Below, piece after piece: positions 17,179 to 25,310 of a stretch of 64,000 nucleotides of DNA (position 1 is the first letter of the stretch; every line of letters starts with the position of its first letter). Origin of the DNA: DASSQJ01 sp963730165 (GTDB lineage: Bacteria > Actinomycetota > Actinomycetes > Actinomycetales > Dermatophilaceae); NCBI GenBank assembly GCA_963730165.1, contig CAVSQS010000006.1, positions 1 through 64,000 on the forward strand, given 5' to 3'. The notes beneath the pieces were generated by a model. That model was not told where the DNA came from, ran no database searches, and saw only the letters and a list, made by a program, of their open reading frames with translations. The translations under genes and the position numbers were made by a program.

Positions 17179-18321
17179 TCAGTCGTCCGCCGGGGCGGCG
17201 GCGACACGGGGGGCGTCGACGAGGGTCGCCCCGGACAACATGGGGCTCAGCCACCTGCTGCGCGGGTCGGCGTCGACGAGGAGTGCCTTGGCGAGGATGG
17301 TCATCGGCAGCGCGAGGATCGCGCCGATCGGTCCGAGCACCCAGGCCCAGAAGACGAGGGAGAGGAAGGTGAGCGTGGTCGACAGCCCCAGCGCGTCGCC
17401 CTGGAACTTGGGCTGGATGATCGACTGGATGACGAAGTTGATCACCGAGTACACGACGATGACCCAGATCATCAGGCTGGGCCCGCCCTCGAGCAGGCCG
17501 AGGATGGCCGGCGGGATGACCCCGATGACGAAGCCGATGTTCGGGATGAAGTTCGTGACGAACGCCAGCACCCCCCAGACCACGGCACCGGGGACGCCGA
17601 GGAGGTAGAGCGCGATGGTGTCGATCACGGCGACGATGAGTCCGAAGATCGCCGACACGGACATGTAGGTCCGGGTGCTCGTCGCGAAGTGGACCAACGC
17701 ACCGATGACGGCCGGGCGCTCGTCATTGGCCGCGCTCAGCTGGCTCGGGAACTTGCCGGAGTCGAACCCGATGAACACGACGAGCACCGCGACGAACGCG
17801 ACGAGCGAGAGGATGCTGAAGGCGCTGCTCGCCACGTCGGCGAGGACCCCGACGAGCTTCGAGGGGTCGAGCGAGGACTTGAAGGCGTCGAGCTGGCTCT
17901 GCTGGATGCCCAGGGACGACAGCCAGTCCCCCACCCCGGAGACGAGCTTGTTGAACTGGTCCGAGTACTGCGGGAGGATCTGCGCGAGCTGGGCGCCGGA
18001 CACGACCATCGCGATGATCATCCCGGCGAGGATGGCGTAGACGAGCAGGATGGTCGCGATGCCGGCGGTCCACGCGGGCGCCCCCCACCGCATGATCCAG
18101 CCCCGTGCGGGGGCGACGGTGACGACGAGGACGACGCCGAGCATCGTCGGGGCGATGATTCCCGACGCGGCCTGCATCCCCGCGACGACGAGCGTCGTGG
18201 CCCCCAGCCCCAGCAGGATCAGCAGGGCGCGCGGTAGGCCACGCCCGGCCTCCACGTCGGCCCCGGTCGCCGGCTCGCCCTCCGGTGGGGCCAGCGGCCG
18301 GTCGGCGCCGGTCTCGGTCAC
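17179..18321 (-). CDS. AI-2E family transporter
   Basis: A 380-residue multi-pass inner-membrane protein of the AI-2 exporter/PerM family. It has N-terminal paired spans (LLILLGLGATTLVVAGMQAA), a soluble loop around residues 120-190, and the conserved C-terminal block with GVWGVLAFVTNFIPNIG-like sequence, here VVWGVLAFVTNFIPNIGFVI. Substrate cannot be assigned; some family members export autoinducer-2 and others ions. The GTG start overlaps the DUF7144 stop by four bases, so the upstream in-frame extension is not used. Confidence 0.88.
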   Translation of the reverse strand: MTETGADRPLAPPEGEPATGADVEAGRGLPRALLILLGLGATTLVVAGMQAASGIIAPTMLGVVLVVTVAPARGWIMRWGAPAWTAGIATILLVYAILAGMIIAMVVSGAQLAQILPQYSDQFNKLVSGVGDWLSSLGIQQSQLDAFKSSLDPSKLVGVLADVASSAFSILSLVAFVAVLVVFIGFDSGKFPSQLSAANDERPAVIGALVHFATSTRTYMSVSAIFGLIVAVIDTIALYLLGVPGAVVWGVLAFVTNFIPNIGFVIGVIPPAILGLLEGGPSLMIWVIVVYSVINFVIQSIIQPKFQGDALGLSTTLTFLSLVFWAWVLGPIGAILALPMTILAKALLVDADPRSRWLSPMLSGATLVDAPRVAAAPADD

Positions 18322-18737
18322 GACCGGTCCAGCGCCTCGCCGTGCACCGTGAGGGCCCAGATGATGACGACGTCGAGGGCGATGACGAGCAGCGACCAGA
18401 TCGGGTAGGCGGGCACGTTCATCACCTGCGTCACCATGTTGAGCGCGACGACGACCACGGCGACGACCCGGGCCCAGGCCTGGCCGAGGAAGAGCGCGAC
18501 GCCCGCGACGGCGAGGAAGAGGCCGAGGACCACGTGGATCCAGCCCCACGCGGTGACGTCGAGGAGGACCGTGACCCGCGGGCCGCTGGCGAGCACCACC
18601 TCGTCCTTGGCGATCGCCACGAGGCCGTCGACGACGTTGAAGACGCCGACGACGATGAGCAGGATGGCCGCGAAACCGTGCCAGCCCGCCCAGCGACTGG
18701 ACGAGTAGCCGGTGAGCTCTCGGTGGCTCTCTGTCAC
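18318..18737 (-). CDS. DUF7144 family membrane protein
   Basis: A 139-residue protein with four membrane segments and the family signature WGWIHVVLGLFLAVAGVAL in the middle. The N-terminal segment WHGFAAILLIVVGVFNVVDG and the last IWSLLVIALDVVIIWALTVHG also fit. Function is unknown. The start is GTG, with GGAAGG about ten bases upstream. It is the first of three membrane-protein genes (with the AI-2E and HdeD-like ones). Confidence 0.8.
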   Translation of the reverse strand: MTESHRELTGYSSSRWAGWHGFAAILLIVVGVFNVVDGLVAIAKDEVVLASGPRVTVLLDVTAWGWIHVVLGLFLAVAGVALFLGQAWARVVAVVVVALNMVTQVMNVPAYPIWSLLVIALDVVIIWALTVHGEALDRS

Positions 18738-18830
18738 GACGGCGTCCCTTCCTCGAACGGCCCGGCGTCCGACCGGTCCGCCGCGATGCTAGCGACTCGC
18801 CCCCTCCGCTGTCCCGCAGGCGCGCGGACG

Positions 18831-18869
18831 CGACGAGCCCGCCGCCCCGTGGGGGCGGCGGGCTCGTCG
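18831..18869 (-). terminator. rplK-rplA terminator
   Basis: Eighteen-base perfect arms starting CGACGAGCCCGCCGCCCC with a three-base loop, 15 bases after the rplA stop. It cleanly separates the ribosomal operon from the membrane-protein group. Confidence 0.8.
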
Positions 18870-18883
18870 GGCGGAGGCGGGGC

Positions 18884-19603
18884 TCAGGCCTCGACCGCGT
18901 CCTCGCTGAGGAGGTTGCGGGTCTTGCTCGAGTCGAGCGGGATGCCCGGGCCCATCGTCGTCGCGAGGGTCGCCTTGGTGATGTACCGGCCCTTCGAGGC
19001 GGCCGGCTTGAGCCGGAGCACCTCGTCGATGGCGGTGGCGTAGTTCTCGACGAGCGCCTTCTCGTCGAAGGACGCCTTGCCGATGATGAAGTGGAGGTTC
19101 GCGTGCTTGTCGACGCGGAACTCGATCTTGCCGCCCTTGATGTCGGAGACGGCCTTGGCCGTGTCCATGGTGACCGTGCCGGTCTTCGGGTTCGGCATCA
19201 GGCCGCGGGGGCCGAGGACCTTGCCGAGCCGGCCGACCTTGCCCATGAGGTCGGGGGTCGCGACGACGGCGTCGAAGTCGAGCCACCCGCCGGAGACCTT
19301 CTCGATCAGGTCGTCGGAGCCGACGTAGTCGGCGCCGGCGGCCCGGGCGGCCTCGGCCTTGTCGCCGTTGGCGAAGACGAGGACGCGGGCGGTCTTGCCG
19401 GTGCCGTGCGGGAGGTTGACCGTGCCACGGACCATCTGGTCCGCCTTGCGCGGGTCGACGCCGAGGCGGAGGGCGACCTCCACGGTCTCGTCGTACTTCG
19501 CCGACGCGGTCGACTTCGCGAGCCGGACCGCCTCGAGGGGGCTGTAGACCTTCGCCGGGTCGATCTGCTCGGCCGCGGCGCGGTAGGCCTTGCTGCGCTT
19601 CAT
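18884..19603 (-). CDS. rplA: 50S ribosomal protein L1
   Basis: L1 forms the mobile stalk at the ribosomal E site and in many bacteria represses its own operon. The 239-residue protein starts MKRSKAYRAAAEQID; AGGAG six bases upstream supports this ATG over the longer open frame. The conserved LGPRGLMPNPKTGTV block is present. It is the second gene after rplK, 76 bases downstream, and is followed by a strong terminator. Confidence 0.98.
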   Translation of the reverse strand: MKRSKAYRAAAEQIDPAKVYSPLEAVRLAKSTASAKYDETVEVALRLGVDPRKADQMVRGTVNLPHGTGKTARVLVFANGDKAEAARAAGADYVGSDDLIEKVSGGWLDFDAVVATPDLMGKVGRLGKVLGPRGLMPNPKTGTVTMDTAKAVSDIKGGKIEFRVDKHANLHFIIGKASFDEKALVENYATAIDEVLRLKPAASKGRYITKATLATTMGPGIPLDSSKTRNLLSEDAVEA

Positions 19604-19679
19604 GTGCTGCTCCTGGTGTTCGGTGTGGAGTCGTGGTCGACGGGCCAGCGCAGGCCCTGCCACTGGGGGGCGACCGGGC

Positions 19680-20111
19680 TCAGAGCTCGGTCTCGATGCC
19701 CATCTGCCGTGCCGTACCGGCGATGATCTTCATCGCGGCCTCGACGTCGTTGGCGTTGAGGTCGGGCATCTTGGTCTCCGCGATCTCGCGGAGCTGGTCC
19801 TTGGTGAGCTTGCCGGCCTTGGTCTTGTGCGGCTCGCCCGAGCCCTTCGCGACACCGGCGGCCTTCTTGATCAGCTCCGAGGCCGGCGGGGTCTTGGTGA
19901 TGAAGGTGAACGAGCGGTCTTCGTAGACCGTGATGACGACGGGGATGATGTTGCCGCGCTGGTGCTCGGTCGCCGCGTTGTACGCCTTGACGAACTCCAT
20001 GATGTTGACGCCGTGCTGACCCAGCGCGGGGCCGACCGGAGGCGCGGGGGTCGCGGCACCCGCCTGGATCTGCAGGTTGATGTACCCGGCGACCTTCTTC
20101 TTGGGGGGCAT
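19680..20111 (-). CDS. rplK: 50S ribosomal protein L11
   Basis: L11 binds the GTPase-associated centre of 23S rRNA and is needed for stringent-response activation of Rel. The 143-residue product begins MPPKKKVAGYINLQIQAG and has the conserved proline-rich PAPPVGPALGQHGVNIMEF. GAAGGAC precedes the ATG. It is 88 bases downstream of nusG in the secE-nusG-rplK-rplA series. Confidence 0.98.
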   Translation of the reverse strand: MPPKKKVAGYINLQIQAGAATPAPPVGPALGQHGVNIMEFVKAYNAATEHQRGNIIPVVITVYEDRSFTFITKTPPASELIKKAAGVAKGSGEPHKTKAGKLTKDQLREIAETKMPDLNANDVEAAMKIIAGTARQMGIETEL

Positions 20112-20199
20112 GTCTGTCCTTCGTTGTGGTGGTGGGCCGACGCCGTGGGCGATGACCCCTTTGCAGTGTCCGCGGCACCCCGCGGAGGGGCTCCTCCGG

Positions 20200-21060
20200 T
20201 CAGATCTTGGCGACCTGGCCGAAGGAGAGCTCGACCGGGGTCTCCCGGCCGAAGATCGAGACGAGCACCTTGAGCTTCTGGGTGTCGGGGTTGATCTCGG
20301 AGATCGTCGCCGGGAGGGTCTCGAACGGCCCGTCCATGACCGTGACGGACTCGCCGACCTCGAAGTCGACGACGGTCCTCTCCGCGCTCGTGCCCGACGG
20401 GGCCGCCTGGCCGCTGCTCGCGACCGCGGGGGCAGGGGCGCCGAGATCGGCCGGCTTGAGCATCTGGAAGACCTCGTCGAGGGTGAGCGGCACCGGCTGG
20501 TGGGCGTTGCCGACGAATCCGGTCACGCCCGGGGTGTGGCGTACCGCGCCCCAGGACTCGTCGGTGAGGTCCATGCGGACCAGGACGTAGCCGGGCCACT
20601 GGACGCGGCGGACCAGCTTGCGCTGCCCGCTCTTGATCTCGGTGACCTCCTCCATGGGGACCTGCACCTCGAAGATGTAGTCCTCCATGTTGAGGGACTG
20701 GATGCGGTTCTCGAGGTTGGCCTTGACCCGGTTCTCGTAGCCCGCGTAGGAGTGGACGACGTACCAGTCGCCGAACCGGCTCGCGAGGTCGTCCTTGAAC
20801 GCCCGCACCGGGTCGACGCCCTCGAGGAGGTCCCCGTCGGCGTCGGTGGCCGCGGCGGGCGGCTCGGTGTCAGCCCCCTCCTCCGCCGGCGCGTCGGTGG
20901 CAGGCTCCCCGACGTCGGCCTGCTCCTCGGTGACGGCCTCCTCGGCGTCCGCGGACTCGGCGACGGCGGCGTCGACCTCCTGGACGGGGGTCTCGTCGAC
21001 CTCGACCTCGAGGGTGTCCTCGGACGTGGCGTCCGGGTTCTCGGTCCACTGCTCGGACAC
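20200..21060 (-). CDS. nusG: Transcription antitermination/termination factor NusG
   Basis: NusG binds RNA polymerase, increases processivity and couples transcription to Rho or the ribosome. The 286-residue protein is about 100 residues longer than the E. coli form because of a strongly acidic N-terminal extension (residues 1-97), common in actinobacteria. The NGN domain starts at DWYVVHSYAGYE near 98, and the C-terminal KOW domain covers VGESVTVMDGPFETLPATI. A linker rich in A, G and S (about 202-218) separates them. The start is GTG with AAGAGG upstream. It follows secE. Confidence 0.97.
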   Translation of the reverse strand: MSEQWTENPDATSEDTLEVEVDETPVQEVDAAVAESADAEEAVTEEQADVGEPATDAPAEEGADTEPPAAATDADGDLLEGVDPVRAFKDDLASRFGDWYVVHSYAGYENRVKANLENRIQSLNMEDYIFEVQVPMEEVTEIKSGQRKLVRRVQWPGYVLVRMDLTDESWGAVRHTPGVTGFVGNAHQPVPLTLDEVFQMLKPADLGAPAPAVASSGQAAPSGTSAERTVVDFEVGESVTVMDGPFETLPATISEINPDTQKLKVLVSIFGRETPVELSFGQVAKI

Positions 21061-21118
21061 GGGTGACCTCTTCTTTCGTGTGCGGTGCCGGGCTGGCGTG
21101 CTCGCGCGCGGTGGCGCG

Positions 21119-21385
21119 TCAGGCCCCGAAGACCAGGGCGACGAGCTTGGTGAAGCCGAAGTCGAGCCCGGAGACCAACGCCATCATCACCGTGACGAAG
21201 ACGATGACGACGAGGGTGTAGTTCCACAGCTCGGAGCGCGTGGGCCGGACGACCTTGCGCAGCTCGTCGAGGATCTGGCTGATGAACAGCTGGAGCCGCC
21301 GGAACCACCGGGACACGGGGTTGCCGCCCCGCTCCCTGCCCTTGGCCGGGCGGGAGGGAGTCCTGGTCTGACCCACGTCAGTCAC
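21119..21385 (-). CDS. secE: Preprotein translocase subunit SecE
   Basis: SecE stabilises SecY in the general secretion channel. The 88-residue protein has the short actinobacterial form: a polar N-terminus, the amphipathic helix RWFRRLQLFISQILDELRKV and one transmembrane helix WNYTLVVIVFVTVMMALVSG. The GTG start with GAAGAGG upstream is chosen because the longer open frame runs into the tRNA gene. It lies between tRNA-Trp and nusG, the classical arrangement. Confidence 0.96.
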   Translation of the reverse strand: MTDVGQTRTPSRPAKGRERGGNPVSRWFRRLQLFISQILDELRKVVRPTRSELWNYTLVVIVFVTVMMALVSGLDFGFTKLVALVFGA

Positions 21386-21492
21386 GATGCCTCTTCTGGT
21401 CGAGCTGCTCTTCCGGTGCCTTCGGCGCGGCACGACCGTGAAGGCAGCCCTGAGGGTGGGCCGCGGATCGTGGACGTACCACACGTGCGACG

Positions 21493-21565
21493 CAGGGCAG
21501 GAGGGACTCGAACCCCCAACCGCCGGTTTTGGAGACCGGTGCTCTACCAATTGAGCCACTGCCCT
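21493..21565 (-). tRNA. tRNA-Trp (anticodon CCA)
   Basis: A 73-base cloverleaf: acceptor stem AGGGCAG/CTGCCCT, D-arm GCTC...GAGC, anticodon loop CTCCAAA with CCA, T-arm with GGTTCGAGTCC and discriminator G. CCA is not encoded. Its place directly upstream of secE-nusG is conserved in actinobacteria. Confidence 0.98.
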
Positions 21566-21643
21566 GTGGAGCCCTGTTGGGAGGGGCCCCGCGCGGCGCG
21601 ACCGGACACCGGGCAGCCCGGACCGTCGTCACACCGAACCGAC

Positions 21644-21674
21644 AGCATACGTGACGTCGGGCGCGCTTCGCGAA
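21644..21674 (-). promoter_or_regulatory. Weak candidate promoter for tRNA-Trp/secE
   Basis: A TATGCT hexamer (21644-21649, minus strand) lies about 80 bases upstream of the tRNA. TTCGCG is 19 bases further upstream, so the spacing is long and the -35 is poor. Confidence 0.3.
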
Positions 21675-21777
21675 CCCGGCGCCCAGCGCGAGCCGGGGCT
21701 CCCGACCCGGGCCCACCCCACCGACCACCGCTCGGTCCTCCCGGGTCGGTGGACGCCCGCTCTGCCACGATGGTGGG

Positions 21778-23088
21778 GTGAGCACCGCAGACCCCGCCGC
21801 CGCCCGGACCCCGCTCGCCGAGCGCTCCCCCGAGGAGCTGCAGGCCTACCTCGAGCAGCAACGGGCCGCGTACGCGGCCCTCGCCCACCGCGGCCTGTCG
21901 CTGGACCTGACGCGGGGCAAGCCCAGTCCCGAGCAGCTCGACCTCTCCACGGCCCTGCTGGACCTGCCGGACGGCTACCGGGACGCCGACGACGTCGACG
22001 TGCGCAACTACGGCGGGCTCACCGGCCTGCGCGAGCTCCGGGAGATCTTCGCCGAGCTGCTCGGCGTGGACACCGGGCAGCTCGTCGCGGGCGGGAACGC
22101 GAGCCTGACCATGATGCACGAGGTCCTCGTCTACCACCTGCTGCACGGCGGGGTGGACTCGCCGAGGCCGTGGCGCGACGAGGAGAAGGTCACGTTCGTC
22201 TGCCCCGTCCCCGGGTACGACCGGCACTACACGATGCTCGCGTCGTACGGCATCGAGATGGTCACCGTGCCGATGCTCGACGACGGCCCGGACGTCGCGG
22301 CCGTCGAGCAGATCGTCAGCCACGATCCCAGCGTCAAGGGGATGTGGATCGTCCCCACCTACGCGAACCCGGCCGGCTCGGTCGTCACCCAGGAGGTGGC
22401 CGCCCACCTCGCGGCCATGCCGACGGCCGCCCCCGACTTCCGGATCTTCTGGGACAACGCCTACGCCTTCCACCACCTGACGGAGGACGAGGCGAAGTCG
22501 GCCGACATCCTCTCGTTGGCCTCGGCCGCGGGGAACCCGCACCGGCCGGTCATGTTCGCCTCGACGAGCAAGATCACCTTCGCAGGGGCGGGGGTCGCCT
22601 TCCTCGCCGGCTCGCGCGAGACGGTGGCGTGGTACCTCGGGCACCTCCAGTACGCCTCGATCGGGCCCGACAAGGTCAACCACCTGCGGCACGTGCAGTT
22701 CTTCGGATCGGCGCAGGGTGTGCGCGACCACATGGACCGACACCGCGCCATCCTCGCCCCCAAGTTCGCCGCCGTGGACGCCGCCCTGTCGGCCGAGCTC
22801 GACGGCCTCGGGGTCGCGCAGTGGACCCGGCCGCGGGGCGGCTACTTCGTCAGCCTCGACGTCCTGGACGGGTGCGCGTCACGTGTCGTCGAGCTCGCCG
22901 GGGCGGCAGGCATCGCCCTGACCCCGGCCGGCGCCTCCTTCCCGCACGGGCGGGACCCGCGTGACCGCAACATCCGGCTCGCCCCGTCGTTCCCTGCGCT
23001 CGAGGAGGTCCAGGCCGCGATGGCCGGCGTCGCCACGTGCGTCGCGCTCGCGACAGCGGAGCGCCTGTCGGGCGAGTCCGCCACGTAG
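21778..23088 (+). CDS. Aspartate aminotransferase, MocR-like (Ic) subgroup
   Basis: A PLP-dependent enzyme that interconverts aspartate/2-oxoglutarate and oxaloacetate/glutamate. The 436-residue protein has the features of the Asp_aminotransf (PF12897) group, as in Corynebacterium AspT. It has DLTRGKPSPEQLDLS near the N-terminus, WDNAYAFHHL around 225-234 with the PLP-ring aspartate D226, and STSKITFAGAG with the Schiff-base lysine at K265. The GTG start directly follows a possible -10 (CACGAT) by six bases, suggesting a leaderless mRNA. It is divergent from tRNA-Trp. Confidence 0.9.
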   Translation: MSTADPAAARTPLAERSPEELQAYLEQQRAAYAALAHRGLSLDLTRGKPSPEQLDLSTALLDLPDGYRDADDVDVRNYGGLTGLRELREIFAELLGVDTGQLVAGGNASLTMMHEVLVYHLLHGGVDSPRPWRDEEKVTFVCPVPGYDRHYTMLASYGIEMVTVPMLDDGPDVAAVEQIVSHDPSVKGMWIVPTYANPAGSVVTQEVAAHLAAMPTAAPDFRIFWDNAYAFHHLTEDEAKSADILSLASAAGNPHRPVMFASTSKITFAGAGVAFLAGSRETVAWYLGHLQYASIGPDKVNHLRHVQFFGSAQGVRDHMDRHRAILAPKFAAVDAALSAELDGLGVAQWTRPRGGYFVSLDVLDGCASRVVELAGAAGIALTPAGASFPHGRDPRDRNIRLAPSFPALEEVQAAMAGVATCVALATAERLSGESAT

Positions 23089-23091
23089 GGT
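23086..23091 (+). promoter_or_regulatory. Candidate -10 element of the DUF5709 gene
   Basis: TAGGGT overlaps the TAG stop of the aminotransferase gene and ends six bases before the next ATG. If used, transcription would start at or next to that ATG, giving a leaderless mRNA. Confidence 0.35.
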
Positions 23092-23097
23092 GGCGGC

Positions 23098-23604
23098 ATG
23101 TCCGACCCGCAGGAGAACAGGACCGACGACCTCGGTGCGATGAGCCTCGACGACGAGGACCAGCTGCAGCCCGAGGACACCCTCGTCCAGGAGGACGTCG
23201 AGGACGTCCTCGACCGCGGCTACTCCCCTCCGGAGCGCCTGCGCGGCTCGACCGCCCACGGCGTGACCGTCGACGAGCAGCAGCACGAGGAGACGATCGA
23301 GGAGCGCATCCGGCAGGAGGTGCCGGACCCCGACTCGGCCTACGGGGCCCCCGAGAACGAGTCCGGGCTCGACGAGGACCGCGTGGGCGGCGACGACCCG
23401 GACAGCATCGACGCCCAGGACGACTGGATCGGCGACCGCGAGGTCGGCGACGAGCGTGCGGGACGGCTGGTGGCCCCCGACGAGGGGCTCGGTGAGGACG
23501 AGGAGAAGGACCTCGTCGGGGAGGACGTCGGTGTCGACGGCGCCGCGGCTTCCGCCGAGGAGGCCGCGGTCCACGTCGTCGACGAGGAGGACCCCGGGGA
23601 GTGA
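23098..23604 (+). CDS. DUF5709 domain-containing acidic protein
   Basis: A 168-residue, very acidic soluble protein of the actinobacterial DUF5709 family. It has the PPERLRGSTAHGVT element near residue 44, and the C-terminal family block AGRLVAPDEGLGEDEEKDLV, then VGVDGAAASAEEAAVHVVDE. Its function is unknown. Repeated D/E clusters suggest an extended, possibly disordered protein. It lies nine bases after the aminotransferase gene and overlaps the adenosine deaminase start by four bases, so it is coupled to it. Confidence 0.85.
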   Translation: MSDPQENRTDDLGAMSLDDEDQLQPEDTLVQEDVEDVLDRGYSPPERLRGSTAHGVTVDEQQHEETIEERIRQEVPDPDSAYGAPENESGLDEDRVGGDDPDSIDAQDDWIGDREVGDERAGRLVAPDEGLGEDEEKDLVGEDVGVDGAAASAEEAAVHVVDEEDPGE

Positions 23605-24635
23605 CCGAGCCGCCGCGCTCGGTCACCGCGCTGCCCAAGGCCCACCTGCACCTGCACTTCACCGGGTCCATGCGGGTCACGACGGTGCGCGAGATGGCGA
23701 CCGAGCACGGCATCCGGCTTCCCTCGACGCTGCTCACCGACTGGCCGCCCCGCTTCGAGGCGACCGACGAGCGTGGGTGGTTCCGCTTCCAGCGGCTCTA
23801 CGACGCGGCCCGCGCGTGCGTCCGCGGCGAGGCCGACATGCGCCGGATCGTCCGGGAGGCCGCACTGGACGACGGCGCGGAGGGCTCCCGATGGCTGGAG
23901 CTGCAGATCGACCCGACGTCCTACGCACCCTTCGTCGGCGGGATCACCCCGGCGCTGGAGATCGTCCTCGACGAGGCGCGGTCGGTGTCGCAGGAGGCCG
24001 GCGCGGCATCGGTGGGTGTCGTCGTCGCGGCCTCGCGGATGCGCCACCCTCTCGAGGCGCGGACGCTGGCCCGGCTGGCCGCCCGGTACGCGGGCGAGGG
24101 CGCGGGGTCCGTGGTCGGCTTCGGGCTCTCCAACGACGAGCGGCGCGGTGCCACGGCCGACTTCGCGGCGGCCTTCCGCATCGCCCGCCGTGCGGGCCTG
24201 GCGCTCGTGCCGCACGCCGGCGAGCTGCTCGGCGCGGCGGCGGTGGCCGAGACGCTCTCGGCAGCCGACACGCCGGAGCGGCTCGGGCACGGCGTCCGGT
24301 CGGTGGAGGACCCGCGGGTGCTGGAGCGGGTCGTCGAGTCCGGGGTCGCGCTCGAGGTGTGCCCCGGGTCGAACGTCTCCCTCGGGGTCTACGAGGCGGC
24401 CGCCGACGTGCCGCTGCGCCGGCTCGTCGACGCGGGTGCGCGGGTGGCGCTCGGTGCCGACGACCCCCTGATCTTCGGTACCCGGCTGGCCGACCAGTAC
24501 GAGACGGCGCGGTGGGTGCACGCCTTCCGCGACAACGAGCTCGCCGCCCTCGCGAGGTCCTCGCTCGCCGTCAGCCGCGCACCGAGCGACCTCGTCGCCG
24601 CGGCCACCCGGGACATCGCGACCTGGCTGGCCTGA
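23601..24635 (+). CDS. add: Adenosine deaminase
   Basis: A zinc hydrolase that converts adenosine to inosine in purine salvage. The 344-residue protein has the metal-binding KAHLHLHFTG (H15 and H17), the HAGE motif with H205 and catalytic E208, the GHG element (H230), CPGSN, and the DD pair at 287-288 that ligates zinc and positions substrate. The GTG start overlaps the DUF5709 stop (GTGA). A hairpin follows two bases after the stop. The substrate could also be adenine or a modified nucleoside, but the motif set fits adenosine deaminase. Confidence 0.85.
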   Translation: MTEPPRSVTALPKAHLHLHFTGSMRVTTVREMATEHGIRLPSTLLTDWPPRFEATDERGWFRFQRLYDAARACVRGEADMRRIVREAALDDGAEGSRWLELQIDPTSYAPFVGGITPALEIVLDEARSVSQEAGAASVGVVVAASRMRHPLEARTLARLAARYAGEGAGSVVGFGLSNDERRGATADFAAAFRIARRAGLALVPHAGELLGAAAVAETLSAADTPERLGHGVRSVEDPRVLERVVESGVALEVCPGSNVSLGVYEAAADVPLRRLVDAGARVALGADDPLIFGTRLADQYETARWVHAFRDNELAALARSSLAVSRAPSDLVAAATRDIATWLA

Positions 24636-24930
24636 CGCCGGTCCTACCCGGGCCCCGCCCCCGGGACACGACCGGCAACTCAGACGTGGACGCCGGGCGA
24701 GCGGGCCTGGTCGTTGCAGAAGGACGCCCCGGGGGCGACGCCGTCGGGGAAGTGGAAGCCGGGCCCGGGGCCCCCGGCCACCCCTCCGTCGTCCGAGACG
24801 GCCGCCGACGAGGCCGCCCACGGGAGCCCGACCAAGGGTGCCGCGGCCGACTCCCGTGACGTGGTCACCGACGATGTGCTGGCCGTGGACGGCGACGTCG
24901 AGCTCATCGGCGCACGGCGTCCGCGCGGGC
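24636..24930. other. Convergent intergenic region after adenosine deaminase
   Basis: This 295-base stretch between convergent genes holds the add terminator at its left end. Frames on either strand (for example a 75-codon minus-strand frame at 24680-24907) have repetitive Ser/Ala composition and no recognisable features. Nothing else is seen. Confidence 0.5.
24638..24675 (+). terminator. add terminator, nested hairpin
   Basis: Outer arms CCGGTC/GACCGG and inner arms CCCGGG/CCCGGG form a two-part stem two bases after the adenosine deaminase stop. No U-tract follows. Confidence 0.5.
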
Positions 24931-25182
24931 TCAGGAGCCCTCCTGCACGGGGTAGATCTCGTCGGCGACGAGCCCGTGTGCCTCACGGTGCACGGTGTTC
25001 GCGGACTCGGCGTCCGGGGCGTCGACGAGGCAGAAGATCTTGCCCGCGCGCTCGTCGACCCAGTAGCGCAGGTACTGCACCCCGTGGGCGTCCTGGGTGG
25101 CCAGGTCGGCGCTGTGGGCGTGGGCGACGTCGTCGACGCCGACCCCGCCGTCGATGGTGTGGATGTCCATGAACAGTGGCAT
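24931..25182 (-). CDS. DUF4242 domain-containing small protein
   Basis: An 83-residue protein of the DUF4242 (SCO4226-like, ferredoxin-like fold) family: MPLFMDIHTIDGGV, an alternating His/Asp stretch (DDVAHAHSADL), KIFCLVDAPDAESANTVHRE and GLVADEIYPVQEG. A Streptomyces member of this group binds nickel; metal binding here is possible but unproven. The ATG has AGGAGAA nine bases upstream, which fixes the start although the frame is open far upstream. It lies 128 bases downstream of the LuxR-type regulator, on the same strand. Confidence 0.8.
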   Translation of the reverse strand: MPLFMDIHTIDGGVGVDDVAHAHSADLATQDAHGVQYLRYWVDERAGKIFCLVDAPDAESANTVHREAHGLVADEIYPVQEGS

Positions 25183-25310
25183 AGCGGGTTCTCCTCGGTC
25201 GTGGGACGTGACACCCGTACCGTCACACCGCCCCACCCACCCGCGCATCGGGGAGGACCCCCCAACTTCGGCCTCGGGGGCCCCCACATTCGCGGGTTCG
25301 CGACCGGAGC

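Noticed and set aside
24680..24907. 75-codon minus-strand frame after the DUF4242 gene
   Set aside because: Ser/Thr/Ala-rich repetitive composition, no ribosome site and no recognisable motif; treated as intergenic.
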